DNA of 64,000 bases. It comes from Hyphomicrobiales bacterium. Its GTDB lineage: Bacteria > Pseudomonadota > Alphaproteobacteria > Rhizobiales > Rhizobiaceae. Made by a program: the position numbers and the translations under genes. The notes under the pieces are model-generated. The model was not told the origin of the DNA, made no database searches, and worked only from the letters and a program-made list of their open reading frames with translations. Positions 10,680 to 19,796 of this stretch are shown piece after piece (position 1 is the stretch's first letter; every line of letters begins with the position of its first letter). The DNA lies in assembly GCA_900466575.1 (NCBI GenBank), contig UBMP01000013.1, positions 1-64,000 of the forward strand, written 5' to 3'.

Positions 10680-13600
10680 GACCGCTCCGGCTGACGATGC
10701 AGGCCTTCGGGCCCTATGCGGATCGTGTCGTTCTGGATTTCCGCGAGGCTGTGGGCGCTGGACTTTTCGGTATCTACGGACAGACTGGCTCCGGCAAATC
10801 GACCATCTTCAGCGCCATGACCTTCGCGCTCTTCGGGGAGGCCGCGAAGGACGATCAGGACCCCGCCTCGTTGCGCTCCGATCATGCCGATGCTTCCCTT
10901 CAGACGGAGGTCGAATTCGTCTTCGAGATCGGCGAGCGGCAATTCGTCGTGCTGCGTCGCCCGGAACAGATGCGGCCGAAGCAGCGCGGCGACGGTGAAA
11001 CCCGCAGCGCGCACGAAGCCTTTCTCTTCGACGCCACGGGTCTCGCTCTCGATGCGATCACCGAGGGCGGGCGCGGCAAGATCATCGCCGAGAAGAAGGT
11101 CGGCGTGGTCGATGCGGCCGTTTCTGAGCTTCTGGGCTACGGGGCCGGGCAGTTCCGGCAGATCGTCCTGCTGCCGCAGGGGCGGTTTGAAAAGTTTCTG
11201 GCTGCGAAGACGAAGGAGCGACTGGACATCCTGCGCGATCTTTTCGACGTCTCGCTTTACCGCAACCTGACCAACAGGCTGAAGGCAGATGCGGCAGACG
11301 CCGAGCGTCACGTCGTCGCGGAACGGGAACTCTGCTCCAAGAGGCTCGCAGCGGAAGGTTTCGAAAGCACGGATGCGCTCGCCGAAGGTATTGCCGAGGC
11401 TGAGGAGAATTGCGCCAGGCTGCGCGAGGCCGAAAGTGCGTTGCGCGAACAATGGACGAGCGCGATGGCAAGGTTGGAGCAGGCGCGGGCCGTGGCCCGT
11501 CAATTTGCCGATGCCGAGGACGCGCGCGTTCGTCTTGCCGACTTGCTGGCCGGTCAGGAAGAGATGGATGCGCTGGGCGCCCGCGTCGCCCGAACCGAGC
11601 GCGCCCGCATTCTGCTCGATGCAGAAAACGCGGTCAGCAACGGCGTCGTTGATTTGCGTCTTGCCGAGACAAAGCGCAATGCCGCCGTCGAGGCATTGGT
11701 CCGCGCCAAGGCGGAGGAAAGATTGGCGGCTGATGCGTTGAGCGCGGAAGTCGCGCGGTCGGCGGACATCGAGATGCTGCGGCAGGAGCTGGACGCTCTT
11801 GGTCGATATACGCTTACGCTTGAAAGAGCGGATACCGTGGCGGCCTCTCTGGCCGAAGCCATCAAGGCGGAGCGCAAGGCGAACGAGGCCTGCCTGGCCG
11901 TGGACAAGCAGATCGCCACTTTCGTTGCGCGGCGCGACACGCTCACGGGTTCCTTGAAGCGCGCCCGCGAAAGCGAGACGCAGAGACAGGAAATCACGCT
12001 GCGTCTCACCACGCTGCGCGCCTCATTGAGTGCGGCGGAGATATTCGAGCGTGCCGAAAGGGATGTTGCGACCGCGAGTGTGGATGCACAGACAAAGGGC
12101 GCCGCACATGCGGCCGCACGCGATGTCGAGAAGAGCGCACAGCTAGCCTTCGAGGCGGCGGAACAGGCGCTTGCCGAGGTTCAGGCCCTGCATCTTGCTT
12201 CCCGACTTTCGCCGGGCGAGCCTTGTCCCGTATGTGGCGCGACCGATCATCCGATGCCTGCCAACGGTTCGGCGGAGCATTCCGGGCTCGATCACGCATT
12301 CCGGGAGACGAAGCGCGCTTTCGCCGACGCCAGTGCCGCAACGCGCGCCACGGAGCATGCTCTGGCTGCGGTCAGGAGTGTTCTGACCGAGCGCCGGGAT
12401 CGTTTGTCGGGGCTTGCCAGACCCGACGATACGGTTCAGGTCCTGCGCGTTCAGGTTCAAGCGGCCGAGGCCGCGTTGTCGGCCCTGGGCTCCGAAGCCG
12501 ATATCACAGGTCTCGAAGGCGAGACCGAACGCCTGCGCCTCGAACTCGAAGGATTCGAAACCGAGCAGATGCGCCTTCGTGACGACCGGAACCGTGCCTC
12601 GAGAGACGTCGCCGTTTTCCGGGCGAAGCTCGAAGAAATGCTTTCCGATGTGCCCGAAGACTTACGCAGCAAGCCGGCTCTTGCCGACCGGCAGGCGCGC
12701 GTGAACATGGACGTGGCACGCCGCATGAGGGCACGCGAACAGGCGGAAAGGGCCGCGACAACGACCCGGGAACTGGCGCTTGCTGCCGAGAAGGATGTCG
12801 AGGCGGCGGCTGCGGCATTCGAATCCGCTACAGAGCGTCACGCGCGGTCTTTCTCGATATTTCAGCATCGGCTTACTGAGCTGGAGCTGGACGACGACGA
12901 ATATCATCGGCTGAAGGGCTTTTTTGATGCGATCGAAACCGATCGCGCTCGCATCGAAGCCTATCGGCGGAAGCGCGCGCTGGCGGAAGAGACTGCCAGG
13001 AAGGCGGCTGAACTGGTCGCGGGTCTTGAGCCTCCAGATCTGACGGTGCTGGAAAGCGACAGGGACGACGCGGAGCGGCGCCTCGGCGCGGCCGTCGACG
13101 CCCGATCGGGGGCGCAACATCTCCTCGATCATCGCCGAAAGCTCCGAGACGAACTGGCCGATGCGCTGCGCAAGCTCGATGAGGCGGAGGCCGCTTCCGG
13201 CCCCTTGCGGAACCTTGCGGCGCTGGTCAATGGCGACAATCCACAGAAGCTCGATCTGGAGACCTTTGCCATCGGGGCGATGTTCGATCAGGTACTGGCG
13301 GCCGCCAATATGCGGCTCGGACCCATGACGTCGCATCGCTACCGGTTGGAACGCGATCTGGAGGGGAGTGGGCGCGGACGTCGTGGTCTCGGCATCCAGG
13401 CCTTCGACAGTCATACCGGCAAGGCGCGCGCCACGGCGACGCTTTCGGGCGGCGAGACTTTTATTGCGGCGCTGGCGCTCGCTCTGGGACTGGCCGACGT
13501 TGTCGAAAGTGCCAGCGGCAAGGTGCGTCTCGATACGATCTTCATCGACGAAGGGTTCGGCAGTCTCGATACCGAGAACGGCGCCGGGACGCTCGACACC

Positions 13601-13750
13601 GTTTTGCAGGTTCTCAGCACGCTGGTCAGCGAGAACCGCGCCGTCGGCCTGATTTCGCACGTGCCCCTGGTCCAGGAGGCGATCCCGAACGGGTTTTACG
13701 TCCGAAAGCAACTCACCGGAAGCAGCGTCGAAACCAGAGGCGTTCTCTAG
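10676..13750 (+). CDS. sbcC: Exonuclease subunit SbcC (SMC-like ATPase)
   Basis: Rad50-type ATPase partner of SbcD, 1024 aa. The Walker A motif G-Q-T-G-S-G-K-S-T is at residues 35-43. Long Ala/Glu/Arg-rich coiled-coil arms flank a zinc hook C-P-V-C at about residues 517-520. The ABC signature L-S-G-G-E-T-F is near residue 923 and Walker B with the D-loop (F-I-D-E-G-F-G-S-L-D) near 955. The full architecture is intact. It follows sbcD with a 4-bp overlap and ends before a convergent operon; I see no clear terminator between them. Confidence 0.96.
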   Translation: MRPLRLTMQAFGPYADRVVLDFREAVGAGLFGIYGQTGSGKSTIFSAMTFALFGEAAKDDQDPASLRSDHADASLQTEVEFVFEIGERQFVVLRRPEQMRPKQRGDGETRSAHEAFLFDATGLALDAITEGGRGKIIAEKKVGVVDAAVSELLGYGAGQFRQIVLLPQGRFEKFLAAKTKERLDILRDLFDVSLYRNLTNRLKADAADAERHVVAERELCSKRLAAEGFESTDALAEGIAEAEENCARLREAESALREQWTSAMARLEQARAVARQFADAEDARVRLADLLAGQEEMDALGARVARTERARILLDAENAVSNGVVDLRLAETKRNAAVEALVRAKAEERLAADALSAEVARSADIEMLRQELDALGRYTLTLERADTVAASLAEAIKAERKANEACLAVDKQIATFVARRDTLTGSLKRARESETQRQEITLRLTTLRASLSAAEIFERAERDVATASVDAQTKGAAHAAARDVEKSAQLAFEAAEQALAEVQALHLASRLSPGEPCPVCGATDHPMPANGSAEHSGLDHAFRETKRAFADASAATRATEHALAAVRSVLTERRDRLSGLARPDDTVQVLRVQVQAAEAALSALGSEADITGLEGETERLRLELEGFETEQMRLRDDRNRASRDVAVFRAKLEEMLSDVPEDLRSKPALADRQARVNMDVARRMRAREQAERAATTTRELALAAEKDVEAAAAAFESATERHARSFSIFQHRLTELELDDDEYHRLKGFFDAIETDRARIEAYRRKRALAEETARKAAELVAGLEPPDLTVLESDRDDAERRLGAAVDARSGAQHLLDHRRKLRDELADALRKLDEAEAASGPLRNLAALVNGDNPQKLDLETFAIGAMFDQVLAAANMRLGPMTSHRYRLERDLEGSGRGRRGLGIQAFDSHTGKARATATLSGGETFIAALALALGLADVVESASGKVRLDTIFIDEGFGSLDTENGAGTLDTVLQVLSTLVSENRAVGLISHVPLVQEAIPNGFYVRKQLTGSSVETRGVL

Positions 13751-13837
13751 GTGTGAGATCTGGGCGTGCCGTGTCGAGCCCCCTGAGCGTTTCGAGACCG
13801 GACCGTATGCGTCTTGCACAGCAGGCCCGCACGCTCT

Positions 13838-14656
13838 TCAGGAGAGCATGGTCTTGAAGGCTGCGATTTCGGCGTCGGGCATGGTGGCGTCGTTATCCGG
13901 GCCGGGAAACGCGCCCGACTGGACGGCAGCGCGGAAAGCCGACAGAGCCTGCCTGCGCTCCGAACGCACGGCCTCCTGCAAGGGGGCGATATTGCCGAAA
14001 GCCTGTGCGTGGCGTGGGAGACGCGAAGCTTCTCCGCAGATATCGGCGGTGAAGAGGAAAACTACGTCTGCCTCTGGCCCTGAGCCCAGCGAGATGGTGA
14101 CGAGGCCCGTTCGGCGATTGATTTCGGCCATGACCGGAGCCGCGATCACTTCGCATTCGACAGCAAAAGCGCCTGCGTCTTCCAGACGTCTGAATCGGTC
14201 GAAGAGTTCGATTGCTTCTTTCGCGGTCTTGCCGACCGCGCGAACGGAGCCAAGCCATGTGGATTTGCGCGGGACCAGGCCGAGGTGGCCCATGACCGGG
14301 ATCTGCTCGTCCGCCAGCATCTTGACGGTGCCGACGCCGCGGCTGCACAGAACGGCATCCGCACCGGAAGTCACGGCTGCGAAAGCGCTCTTGAGAATAT
14401 CGTCTGCGGTGATCACATCTGCAAAGCCGAGGGCGGCCGTGACGAAGACGGCCTTGGAGCCCTCCCGCACCCGCGCCACGTTTGCGGCGCGGCACACGAC
14501 CATGTCGATCCCGGCAGCCTCCGCGGCGGCGGCCTCTTCGGCGGTTTCAGCCGTCACCTGTGTTGCGTGGTGGCCTGTCCCTTTAAGCGCCCGAAGACTG
14601 GCGACCGTCTGCCGGCGCTCGACCTCACGGCCGCCGAAATCGAAGATCCGCGCCAT
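13838..14656 (-). CDS. PanB-like (ketopantoate hydroxymethyltransferase fold) protein
   Basis: 272 aa, last gene of the operon that begins with the dioxygenase at 20573. Similarity to PanB shows in G-H-L-G-L (123-127), in the helix L-E-D-A-G-A-F-A-V-E-C-E-V with its catalytic-region Glu, and in the C-terminal tail with P-G-P-D-N. However, the Mg-binding Asp residues of true PanB (in G-D-S and A-D-L-P-F) are replaced: the aligned segments read V-C-R-A-A-N and V-T-A-A-L-G-F, and the K-x-E-G-G segment reads L-C-S-R-G. It is therefore probably not a pantothenate enzyme. Context suggests an aldol-type step on a sugar-derived acid. ATG 14656 overlaps the rbsD-like stop (ATGA). Confidence 0.75.
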   Translation of the reverse strand: MARIFDFGGREVERRQTVASLRALKGTGHHATQVTAETAEEAAAAEAAGIDMVVCRAANVARVREGSKAVFVTAALGFADVITADDILKSAFAAVTSGADAVLCSRGVGTVKMLADEQIPVMGHLGLVPRKSTWLGSVRAVGKTAKEAIELFDRFRRLEDAGAFAVECEVIAAPVMAEINRRTGLVTISLGSGPEADVVFLFTADICGEASRLPRHAQAFGNIAPLQEAVRSERRQALSAFRAAVQSGAFPGPDNDATMPDAEIAAFKTMLS

Positions 14657-15111
14657 CAGAGCTTCCGCGCGTAATAATCGGGTGCGACCACGCCTGGCTT
14701 GTTGAACCACTTGGGCACGTCTACGCCGGAGTAAAGCAGGATATTCCCCCACGGGTCGAAAGCGCCGGTGCGGACGATGACCTTGGCCTTGGCGGCCATC
14801 TCGCTCAGGATCTGCGCATGTGGAATGGGTTCGAAATCAGCCCCTGCGAAGATGCGCTCGATCTTCTCCAGCAGCGGCTTGTTGTGGACCTTCACTTCCT
14901 CGGCGAAGGAGACCTTTTCCGCAATGAAGTTCTCAGCGATTGGTGTCATCACCGTCTCAAGGTCCGGCACGTCCTGTGAGATCGCAAGGTCGATCCGCCA
15001 GGCGGTCGAGGGGATGGGAAAACCTGCGTCGCAGATGATCATCAGGTCGCCATGGCCCATGGAAGCGATGGCATGCGAAAGCTCGGCATTGAGAAGTCGG
15101 TTCCGGTTCAC
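14656..15111 (-). CDS. rbsD: RbsD/FucU-type sugar mutarotase
   Basis: D-ribose-pyranase-like protein (151 aa), expected to interconvert ring forms of an imported sugar for the neighbouring kinase. Family marks are L-N-A-E-L-S-H-A-I-A-S-M-G-H-G-D-L near the N-terminus (the catalytic His region), D-A-G-F-P-I-P, the R-I-D-L-A-I segment and the C-terminal V-R-T-G-A-F-D-P-W-G-N-I-L-L-Y-S-G-V. I choose GTG 15111, which overlaps the kinase stop (GTGA) and has AAGGAAAG upstream, over TTG 15126. The real sugar may differ from ribose; FucU paralogs act on fucose. Confidence 0.82.
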   Translation of the reverse strand: MNRNRLLNAELSHAIASMGHGDLMIICDAGFPIPSTAWRIDLAISQDVPDLETVMTPIAENFIAEKVSFAEEVKVHNKPLLEKIERIFAGADFEPIPHAQILSEMAAKAKVIVRTGAFDPWGNILLYSGVDVPKWFNKPGVVAPDYYARKL

Positions 15112-16073
15112 GTTCTTTCCTTCCAAACGGTTTTCTTGGCTTCTTCGAAAAGGGCATCGGCGCGGGCGCGGTCTGGCAGCCCGGAAATAACGCCGAGCGC
15201 CGTGCAGGCGAGCCCGCCGCAGCAGACGCCGAAACGCACCGCATCGACGATGTCGCGGCCTTCTGCGAGAGCGACAGCGAAACCGGAATTGAAGGCATCG
15301 CCCGCCCCGGTCGTATCGACCACATCGACGGGAATGGCCGGCACCATGATATCCAGCTCATCGGTGAGGATGAGCGCGCCTGTGCGCCCCAGCGTCACGA
15401 CGACATTGCGCACACCGCGGCGACGAAGCTCGCCGGCCAGTTCCCGCGACGAGCGCGGGTCGTCAGCCGGAAGTCCGAGCAAGATGCGCAATTCGCTCTC
15501 GTTCGGCGTCAGGTAGTCCACATGTGCAAAAATGCCGTCCGGCAAGGCGCGAGCGGGAGCGGGATTGAGGATCGTCTTGGCGCCATGACGGCGTCCCAGT
15601 TCCATGGCGCGGATGGCGGCGGCTGTGGGAATTTCCAAAACGGTCATGACCACGTCGCTTGCCGCAATACGCTGTTCGCCGCGATCGACGGCTGTGGCGT
15701 CCATCTCCTCGTTCGCGCCCATGTCCAGGATGATGAAGTTCTCACCCTTATCGTTGAGGATGATAAAGCCGACGCCGGTCGCCCGGGTCTTGCTGACGGT
15801 GAGCAGCGACGTATCGACCCCCTCTGCCGCATAAAGATCCGTTGCGATCCCGGCGAGCTTGTCCTCGCCGATGATGGCTAGCAGCGAGGAATTGGCCCCG
15901 AGGCGCGAGGTTGCGACGGCCTGGTTGGAGCCTTTGCCTCCCGGCCCCATGTCGAAATCCGTGCCGAGCATGGTCTCGCCGAAGATGGGCAGTTTGGGAG
16001 CGCGCATGGTCAGGCCGACGGCAAAGGAGCCGACGACAGTCACTTCCGGTTTTCTGGTCATGTCATTACTCAC
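15108..16073 (-). CDS. rbsK: Ribokinase-like PfkB-family sugar kinase
   Basis: Cytoplasmic ATP-dependent sugar kinase, 321 aa, normal for ribokinase. The N-terminal segment G-P-G-G-K-G-S-N-Q-A-V-A is the PfkB signature 1 and substrate site. N-P-A-P-A lies mid-protein, N-E-S-E follows, and D-T-T-G-A-G-D-A-F-N-S-G-F near residue 255 carries the anion hole and catalytic Asp. GTG 16073 overlaps the ATPase stop (GTGA); an in-frame ATG at 16061 is the alternative. Its place between the ABC ATPase and RbsD argues that it phosphorylates the imported sugar. Confidence 0.88.
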   Translation of the reverse strand: MSNDMTRKPEVTVVGSFAVGLTMRAPKLPIFGETMLGTDFDMGPGGKGSNQAVATSRLGANSSLLAIIGEDKLAGIATDLYAAEGVDTSLLTVSKTRATGVGFIILNDKGENFIILDMGANEEMDATAVDRGEQRIAASDVVMTVLEIPTAAAIRAMELGRRHGAKTILNPAPARALPDGIFAHVDYLTPNESELRILLGLPADDPRSSRELAGELRRRGVRNVVVTLGRTGALILTDELDIMVPAIPVDVVDTTGAGDAFNSGFAVALAEGRDIVDAVRFGVCCGGLACTALGVISGLPDRARADALFEEAKKTVWKERT

Positions 16074-17575
16074 GATGTCATCGCCCGTGCCAAAATTGTT
16101 TCTTCATTGATCCCGGTGCCCGAGAGATCGCCCGAGATCCGCCCGCCGCGCATGACGAGCACGCGTGACGTATTCATGATCAGCTCCGGGATTTCCGACG
16201 AGATCATCACCACGGCGACACCCTCGGCGGCAATCCCGCGCAGGATGGAATAGATTTCGGCCTTTGCGCCAACATCGATGCCGCGCGTCGGCTCGTGCAG
16301 AATGAGGACACGCGGATTGGTCACGAGACTGCGTCCCAGAATGATTTTCTGCTGATTTCCGCCAGATAGGGTTCCGAGCTTTTGCGAGAGATGCGAGATG
16401 CGGGCGTCGAGTCGGGCGACCTGTGCGCGTGCTTCGCGCCGGATTGCGCCGCGGCGCAATACACCCGCCATGGAAAATCGGGGCAGGGATGCAGAGACGA
16501 CGTTGTCGGAAACGCTCATCGCCAAGAGGCCGCTTGCGCCTCGCCGGTCTGCGGGCACGAAGGACATGCCGCTGCGAATGGCTGCCATCGGATTGTGCGC
16601 GCTCAGCGGTTTGCCTTCGACCAGGACCTCGCCACTGCGTTCCACCAGCCCGAAGAGGGCCTCGCCCAGTCCGTCCTTGCCCGAATCCGGCAGGCCTCCG
16701 ATGCCGAGGATTTCTCCAGCCTGCACGTCGAAGCTGATATCCTCGAGCCCGGCAGCACTTAAGTGCCTGACGGAGAGAGCAAGAGTTTCCGTGGGCGGGG
16801 GGGCATCGAGAGCATAGGGGCGCGCGGTGCCCAGATCCCGGCCGACCATACCGCGAATGAGACGCGCCTCTGAAAGGTCCTGATTGTCCAGCGTCTCAAT
16901 CTTCCGACCATCGCGCATCACGCTCACGCGGTCAGCAATCGCCAGCACTTCCTTGAGATGATGGGAAACATAAATCACGGTCACGCCTTCGGAACGCAAC
17001 TGGCGCACCACGTCGAAGAGGCGTTCGCTTTCGCGGACGGAAAGGGCGGAGTTTGGCTCGTCCAGAACCAGCACGCGCGCATTCTGGCGCACGGCTCCGG
17101 CAATTTCCACAAGCTGTTTTTCGGCGATGGAGAGCCGCGAAACCTTGGTGTCCGGATCGAGCCCGCCCATGCCCAGTCGCGCAAGGGCCGCGCGAGCCTC
17201 CTTGCGCATCCGTGCTCGTGGAACGAGTGAGACCGCGCTGTCGGCGGCCAGCGTCGACATCATGATGTTTTCGGCGACGCTCATCGTCGGACAGAGCGCG
17301 AGTTCCTGATAGACAACCACGATGCCGGCTGCGCGGCTGTCCAGCGCAGAACGCAATCGGACCGGTTTCCCGTCTATGCGCAATTCGCCCTGGCTTGGCT
17401 GAAGATCGCCTGCGAGGATGTGCATGAGCGTGGACTTGCCAGCGCCATTTTCACCGATGACGGCATGAACTTCGCCACGGCGGAATTCCAGCGACACGTC
17501 CTTGAGGGCGAGCACGCCGGGAAACTGCTTCGAGACGCCGACGACTTCGACGATATTGTCTTGTTCCTGTATCAT
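16070..17575 (-). CDS. rbsA: Sugar ABC transporter ATP-binding protein (RbsA type)
   Basis: Two tandem ABC domains in 501 aa, as in RbsA/MglA/XylG. Domain 1 has G-E-N-G-A-G-K-S-T, the signature-region L-S-I-A-E-K-Q-L-V-E-I-A and Walker B V-L-V-L-D-E-P-N. Domain 2 has the degenerate P-loop usual for this family (G-L-P-D-S-G-K-D-G-L) and the signature L-S-G-G-N-Q-Q-K. Its Walker B reads L-I-L-H-E-P-T-R-G-I-D-V-G, with His where Asp is normal. It energises import through the permease at 18643. It is downstream of the binding-protein gene in the same operon. Confidence 0.92.
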   Translation of the reverse strand: MIQEQDNIVEVVGVSKQFPGVLALKDVSLEFRRGEVHAVIGENGAGKSTLMHILAGDLQPSQGELRIDGKPVRLRSALDSRAAGIVVVYQELALCPTMSVAENIMMSTLAADSAVSLVPRARMRKEARAALARLGMGGLDPDTKVSRLSIAEKQLVEIAGAVRQNARVLVLDEPNSALSVRESERLFDVVRQLRSEGVTVIYVSHHLKEVLAIADRVSVMRDGRKIETLDNQDLSEARLIRGMVGRDLGTARPYALDAPPPTETLALSVRHLSAAGLEDISFDVQAGEILGIGGLPDSGKDGLGEALFGLVERSGEVLVEGKPLSAHNPMAAIRSGMSFVPADRRGASGLLAMSVSDNVVSASLPRFSMAGVLRRGAIRREARAQVARLDARISHLSQKLGTLSGGNQQKIILGRSLVTNPRVLILHEPTRGIDVGAKAEIYSILRGIAAEGVAVVMISSEIPELIMNTSRVLVMRGGRISGDLSGTGINEETILARAMTS

Positions 17576-17634
17576 TTCCGCCCTGCCATGAAAGCCGCCG
17601 ACGCATGGGCGTCGGCGGCCGGTTTCGGATCGGA

Positions 17635-18606
17635 TTATTTCTTCTTGGCGACCTCGCCAATATTGTCCTTCGTGTAGATACCGACGCCGGTATCGACGTT
17701 GTCGATCGGCTGCCCTTTCAGGAACTTCGCCAGCAGATCGACAGCCGCAAAGCCTTGCTTTTCGGGGGCCTGGTCGATGGTCGCCTGGATGTTGCCGGAG
17801 CCTACGAGTTCGACGGTCTGGTCGAGAAGATCGAAACCGACGACCTTGACCTGACCCGTCTTGCCGTTCCGCTCAACCCAGGTGCCGGCCGCAGGCGTAG
17901 AGCAGCATTCCAGCGAGAGAATCCCGTTGATGGAAGGATCTGCCAGCATGGCGTTTTCGATCGCCGAATAGATTTTCTGCGGGTCGGTGCCCGTGTTCAG
18001 CGTGTTGACGATCTTGATGTCCGGAGACGCCGACAGGCCTTCGCGCGCGCCCTTTTCGCGGTCCAGCGACCATTGGGCTGCGGCATCGATCGTGGTGATC
18101 ATCACCTTGCCCTTGCCACCAAGCACCTTCGCCATCAGTTTGCCGGCCTCGACACCGGATTTGACCAGATCCTGACCAGCGAAAGCCAGCCGCTTGCTGT
18201 TGGGATTGTCCGTGTTGAACGTAACCACGGGAATACCGGCGGCCAGAACGCGGTCGATCACCGGTGCCAGCGCATCCGTGGAGACGGAGGAAATGGCCAA
18301 GCCGTCCATCTTGCCCATCAGGGTTTCGATTTCGCTGATCTGGCCGTCTGCATCCGAGCCGACGGGACCGATGAACTGCGCATTGACCTTATCGTCCTTG
18401 GCGGCGCGTTCCACGCCGGCCTTCATGAAGGGCGCGAATTCGTTCGACACGTCGTGGTAGGAGACAAAGAAGTCCAGCGTCTTGCCGGCATCTATCTTTG
18501 CTTTGATCCGATCGGCAAGCTTGAAGTCGGCCAGTTTCTGTTCGGCATGTGCTGCGAGGGGCAGCAACGCGATGGTTGCTGCGAGAAGTATATTGCGAAA
18601 TTTCAT
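17635..18606 (-). CDS. rbsB: Periplasmic sugar-binding protein (RbsB type)
   Basis: Solute receptor of the ABC importer, 323 aa. The N-terminus is a Sec signal (M-K-F-R-N, hydrophobic L-L-A-A-T-I-A-L-L-P-L, cleavage after A-H-A). The mature part follows the periplasmic-binding-protein/LacI fold, with D-G-L-A-I-S-S-V-S-T-D-A-L as the inter-lobe strand, a G-I-P-V-V-T-F-N-T-D-N segment and V-V-G-F-D-L-L. A strong GGAGGAG Shine-Dalgarno precedes ATG 18606, in keeping with high expression of binding proteins. The ligand cannot be read directly. Confidence 0.9.
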   Translation of the reverse strand: MKFRNILLAATIALLPLAAHAEQKLADFKLADRIKAKIDAGKTLDFFVSYHDVSNEFAPFMKAGVERAAKDDKVNAQFIGPVGSDADGQISEIETLMGKMDGLAISSVSTDALAPVIDRVLAAGIPVVTFNTDNPNSKRLAFAGQDLVKSGVEAGKLMAKVLGGKGKVMITTIDAAAQWSLDREKGAREGLSASPDIKIVNTLNTGTDPQKIYSAIENAMLADPSINGILSLECCSTPAAGTWVERNGKTGQVKVVGFDLLDQTVELVGSGNIQATIDQAPEKQGFAAVDLLAKFLKGQPIDNVDTGVGIYTKDNIGEVAKKK

Positions 18607-18642
18607 GACTGCTCTCCTCCAAAATTATCTTTATTGATTGCT

Positions 18643-19665
18643 TCAACCCGCTTTACGCGAGGTCCATTTGTCTATTCCGACCGCGATGATGATCACCAGG
18701 CCGATCATCAGTTCCTGAACAAAGGGCGACACTCCCATGAGCACAAGACCGTTGCGCATGACGCCGATGATCAGCACGCCCAGGATCGTGCCCAGGATGG
18801 TTCCTTCACCGCCCGAAAGCGAAGCGCCGCCGACGATCGTCGCGGCGATAACGTCCAATTCGAGCCCAAGCCCGGTGCGGCCCGCCTGGCTGCTGGGCAG
18901 GAAGGCAAGACCGAGGATACCTGCCAGCGCAGCCAGAAGCCCCATCAGGACAAAGGCCCAGATCTTGACCGTGTTGACGGAAATGCCGGAGACGCGGGCT
19001 GCCTTGGCGCTGCCGCCGACCGCGAAGATCCGAAACCCGAAATTGGTGTAGGACAGGATGAACCACGCAATGGCAGCGACGACGACAAAAAAGACGAGCT
19101 GCATCGGGATGGTCCCGAACAGATAGCCTTGCCCCATCTTGGTGAAGGCTGCGAGAACGTCCGGCAGAGCGCCGTTGCGCAGATTGACCGTGACCGGCTG
19201 GCCGTTGGTGACGATCAGGGCCGTTCCGCGCACCATGCTCAGCATGCCCAGCGTGGCAATCAGCGAGGGCAGGCGGCCATAGGTCGACAAGAGACCATTG
19301 ATGAGGCCGATAGCCGCGCCAACGGCAAGGCCGAGAGCCAAAGCGGGTATCAGCCCAAAGCCGGCAATGATGGCCATGCCGCTTGCCAGCCCGGACAGGG
19401 CATAGTTTGAGCCGACCGACAGGTCCACTTCACCCGAGATCAGGACGAAGGTCATGCCAACGGCCATAATGCCGAGCAGAGAAATCTGTCGGCCGACATT
19501 GAGCAGGTTCAACGATGTCAGGAAGCCGTCCGTTGCGAACGACAGGAAAAGACAGAGCACCAGCAGTGCAATGAAGACACCGGCTTCGCGCGCCCTGAGG
19601 AGCCGTGCGAAACCAAGTCGGTCGATGCCAGGCGCGCGCGCGCCGGTTCTGACCGTTTCGGCCAT
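18643..19665 (-). CDS. rbsC: Sugar ABC transporter permease (RbsC type)
   Basis: Inner-membrane permease of 340 aa with about eight to ten hydrophobic helices. Family features include G-M-T-F-V-L-I-S-G-E-V-D-L-S-V-G-S and the late G-G-A-S-L-S-G-G-E-G-T segment that contacts the ATPase. The frame is open to 19752, but ATG 19665 has AAGGGAGGAATT just upstream and gives M-A-E-T-V as N-terminus. It is the second gene of the operon, 131 bp after the dioxygenase gene and 36 bp before the binding-protein gene. Confidence 0.92.
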   Translation of the reverse strand: MAETVRTGARAPGIDRLGFARLLRAREAGVFIALLVLCLFLSFATDGFLTSLNLLNVGRQISLLGIMAVGMTFVLISGEVDLSVGSNYALSGLASGMAIIAGFGLIPALALGLAVGAAIGLINGLLSTYGRLPSLIATLGMLSMVRGTALIVTNGQPVTVNLRNGALPDVLAAFTKMGQGYLFGTIPMQLVFFVVVAAIAWFILSYTNFGFRIFAVGGSAKAARVSGISVNTVKIWAFVLMGLLAALAGILGLAFLPSSQAGRTGLGLELDVIAATIVGGASLSGGEGTILGTILGVLIIGVMRNGLVLMGVSPFVQELMIGLVIIIAVGIDKWTSRKAG

Positions 19666-19758
19666 CAGAATTCCTCCCTTGATCGACCCTGCCGACGTTT
19701 CGCCGTGCCTGATCGTTCTCCTCGTCAAAACCCGTCCTCTTCGGGTGTGCATAAATCG

Positions 19759-19786
19759 TCCGGCGGCCGACCTCCCGGCCGCCGGA
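19759..19786 (-). other. Strong hairpin between dioxygenase and permease genes
   Basis: A perfect 11-bp inverted repeat (TCCGGCGGCCG at 19759-19769 and CGGCCGCCGGA at 19776-19786) lies 10 bp after the dioxygenase stop. No T-run follows on the minus strand, so it is more likely an mRNA-stabilising or partial attenuation hairpin than a full terminator. Confidence 0.55.
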
Positions 19787-19796
19787 GCGATGCTTG

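Noticed and set aside
17605-19410. 601-codon plus-strand frame across the sugar ABC genes
   Set aside because: It spans three convincing minus-strand genes and their gaps, with a composition typical of an antisense shadow.
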